Origin: Roseibium sp. TrichSKD4
GTDB lineage: Bacteria; Pseudomonadota; Alphaproteobacteria; Rhizobiales; Stappiaceae
Assembly: GCF_000148725.1 (NCBI RefSeq)
Contig: NZ_GL476319.1
Location: 334,024 to 398,023 of the forward strand
Length of the DNA stretch: 64,000 bases
Direction of reading: 5' to 3'
The position numbers and the translations under genes were made by a program. The notes beneath the pieces were generated by a model that searched no databases, had not been told where the DNA came from, and saw nothing but the letters and a program-made list of their open reading frames with translations. Below, in pieces: positions 62,484 to 64,000 of the stretch (the stretch's first letter is position 1; each line of letters begins with the position of its first letter).

Positions 62484-63232
62484 ACGCCATCCTCCGTTCC
62501 CAAATAGGCTTCCTTAACGGCGGGATTACCCCGAATATCATCAACCGTTCCTGAAGCGATGATTTCCCCGTAGACAAGAACAGAGATCCGGTCCGCCAAC
62601 TGGAAAACAGCGTCCATATCATGCTCAACCAACAGCATGGGGATTGTCGTTTTCAGTTGTCCCAAGACTTCAACCAAACGGGCAGATTCCTCGGGCCCAG
62701 CACCCGCCATAGGCTCATCCAGCAAGAGCACCTTAGGCTCGCCTGCCAGCGCAATAGCTATTTCCAGAACGCGTTTTTCGCCATGGCTGAGGTCACCCGC
62801 CCGAACATTCGCCCGTTGCTCCAGTCCCACGGTCGCCAAATGCCGCAACGCAGAGTCGTTCAGGCTCTGCTCCTTGGCTGCAGCTTTAAAGAACCGAAAG
62901 GAATGCCCGGCCTTTGCCTGTACACCCAAGGCCACATTCTCGAGCGCAGAAAACTCCGGCAAGATCGACGTGATCTGAAACGACCGACCAAGCCCGCGCA
63001 GCGCTCGTTTGGCAACAGGCAGACCAGTGACGTTGTCTCCTTCAAAATAGACATCCCCATTGTCCGAGGCCAAGGCTCCGCTGATTTGCCCAATCAAGGT
63101 TGTCTTTCCGGCACCATTTGGACCAATCACCGCGTGAATTTCGCCGGGCACAACGGTCAGAGACACGTTCTTGGTGACTTGAAGCGCCCCATAGGCCTTG
63201 TTGAGGTTTTTAAGTTCAAGAACAGGTGCCAT
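62480..63232 (-). CDS. livG: Branched-chain amino acid-type ABC transporter ATPase LivG
   Basis: A 250-residue ATPase, the partner of LivF. I chose ATG 63232, which overlaps the livM stop by one base (TGATG); the frame is open upstream. Motifs are GPNGAGKTTLIGQISGALAS (Walker A), GLGRSFQITSILPEFSALEN, LSHGEKRVLEIAIALAGEPK (signature), VLLLDEPMAGAGPEESARLV (Walker B) and LLVEHDMDAVFQLADRISVL, all typical for LivG. Confidence 0.95.
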   Translation of the reverse strand: MAPVLELKNLNKAYGALQVTKNVSLTVVPGEIHAVIGPNGAGKTTLIGQISGALASDNGDVYFEGDNVTGLPVAKRALRGLGRSFQITSILPEFSALENVALGVQAKAGHSFRFFKAAAKEQSLNDSALRHLATVGLEQRANVRAGDLSHGEKRVLEIAIALAGEPKVLLLDEPMAGAGPEESARLVEVLGQLKTTIPMLLVEHDMDAVFQLADRISVLVYGEIIASGTVDDIRGNPAVKEAYLGTEDGV

Positions 63233-64000
63233 CACTTCGCCCTCCCCTTGATCAGCCCCAGAATTCCGCCACGTGCATAGAGCACGACAAGAATGAGCAG
63301 TGGCCCAAAGATCAATCGCCAATGCTGCGTGTAGCCGGAAAGAACTTCTTCCAGCATCAGATAAGCGATCGCTCCAAGAATGGCTCCATGCAAATAGCCA
63401 AGACCGCCAAGAACCACCATAACGATGAGCTCGCCAGAGCGATGCCAGGACATGTAAGCCGGGGACACAAACTCTGTCTGATTGGCCATCAAGGCTCCGG
63501 CAATGCCAGCCAATACACCGGCAATGACGAATGCTGCCAAACGGTAGCCAAATGGATCAATACCGAGCGCGTGGAGCCGTGCCTCATTCTGCCGCACACC
63601 TTTGAGAACCCGCCCAAACCGTGATGCTGCGATGCGTTTCAACAGGGCATATGCCCCCAACAAAATAGCCAGAACCAGAAGATAAAAGGATGTGTCATTT
63701 GCGAAGAGATCAGTTCCAAAGAACTCGGATCGTCCCCACATGGTCAGCCCGTCATCGCCGCCATAAGCTGAGAGCGAAGTCGCCGTGTAATAGGCCATCT
63801 GACCGAAGGCGAGCGTTATCATGATGAAATAAACACCGCGCGTCTTCAGACTGATCGCACCGGTGATCGCCGCAAAGATCGCCGAAACCAAAATGGCAAC
63901 CGGAAACGAAATCCAGGCATCCCAAATGTCATGCGCTGCCAATATTCCAACGGCATAGGCTCCAAGCCCCAGATAGGCAGCGTGTCCAAAACTGACCATC
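63232..64000 (-). CDS. livM: Branched-chain amino acid-type ABC permease LivM (N-terminus outside window)
   Basis: The C-terminal part, about 255 residues, of a LivM-type permease; the N-terminus runs off the right edge. It begins at MVSFGHAAYLGLGAYAVGIL, the conserved first motif in which the beginning of the core domain lies. Later segments are RGVYFIMITLAFGQMAYYTA, YGGDDGLTMWGRSEFFGTDL and MSWHRSGELIVMVVLGGLGY, plus the EExL-type end of the membrane domain. It forms the channel together with a LivH-type partner outside this window. It is the first of three overlapping genes in the window, livM-livG-livF. Confidence 0.93.
   Translation of the reverse strand, partial: MVSFGHAAYLGLGAYAVGILAAHDIWDAWISFPVAILVSAIFAAITGAISLKTRGVYFIMITLAFGQMAYYTATSLSAYGGDDGLTMWGRSEFFGTDLFANDTSFYLLVLAILLGAYALLKRIAASRFGRVLKGVRQNEARLHALGIDPFGYRLAAFVIAGVLAGIAGALMANQTEFVSPAYMSWHRSGELIVMVVLGGLGYLHGAILGAIAYLMLEEVLSGYTQHWRLIFGPLLILVVLYARGGILGLIKGRAK

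Noticed and set aside
1-64000. CRISPR arrays, rRNA or tRNA genes, phage structural genes
   Set aside because: No regularly spaced direct repeats, no rRNA/tRNA-like cloverleaf with CCA end and no tail/capsid/terminase genes were noticed by reading.

Overview
The window looks like chromosomal DNA from an alphaproteobacterium, most likely Hyphomicrobiales (Rhizobiales) and plausibly a marine lineage. The evidence is a fused trpEG gene preceded by a peTrpL-type leader with three consecutive Trp codons, a complete cydDCABX operon, a PhoX phosphatase, and intergenic palindromes of the GTCAT..ACTTGAT..ATCCA type common in this class. The family-level placement is inference; the class-level placement is fairly safe. 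Most of the window is ordinary metabolic and housekeeping sequence, with some accessory genes, one insertion sequence and several broken genes.

Layout. 1-9.7 kb: unknown small genes, a GNAT-like protein, a uracil-DNA-glycosylase-like enzyme, a membrane histidine kinase, divergent cobT/cobS, two tandem paralogous lipoprotein hydrolases, a DUF1289 protein and a retropepsin-like protease. 9.7-13.2 kb: a cluster of palindromic repeats, then a TauE/SafE gene destroyed both by a frameshift and by a complete IS66-family element (10312-12769) that has no target duplication. 13.2-24.3 kb: dusA, a HEPN-like unknown, a cystathionine gamma-synthase/lyase-type enzyme, a chemoreceptor, a tannase/feruloyl-esterase-like enzyme, an XRE regulator, a protease with two trypsin domains, PDZ and TPRs, and a peroxiredoxin. 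24.4-32.5 kb: an orphan BMP-type binding protein and the cytochrome bd operon cydD-cydC-cydA-cydB-cydX on the minus strand, including a 39-residue cydX. 32.5-37.3 kb: a structured RNA candidate with a strong terminator, a small ABM-like protein, mmsA, an Imm11-like protein and a LysR regulator. 36.7-39.3 kb: an animal-type heme peroxidase and a small protein that shares a segment with it. 39.4-47.1 kb: a P-loop kinase-like protein, a frameshifted pirin, a ROK sugar kinase lacking most zinc ligands, a frameshifted DM13 gene, an M23 peptidase, an FKBP-rhodanese fusion, a DMT exporter with a divergent MarR, and a solute-binding protein with a stop codon in its signal peptide. 47.3-54.2 kb: phoX, trpL-trpEG, small membrane and GNAT proteins, and a YdjM-type membrane hydrolase. 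54.3-64 kb: an alpha/beta hydrolase, a membrane AraC regulator, ilvD, a degenerate GGDEF protein, a zinc-ribbon membrane protein, a TPR protein, and livM-livG-livF running off the end.

Points of most interest: (1) a spaced motif, AAATA-N8-CCTACGT on the plus strand, lies upstream of the heme peroxidase, its segment-sharing neighbour and, further away, phoX; (2) a nested-hairpin RNA ending in a perfect terminator at about 32703-32842; (3) a pirin frameshift lying exactly on an A AAA AAC heptamer, together with two other single-base losses in short homopolymers; (4) a TGA in the otherwise perfect signal peptide of a solute-binding protein. No CRISPR array, rRNA, tRNA or complete prophage was seen, and I did not find a clearly new multi-gene system.
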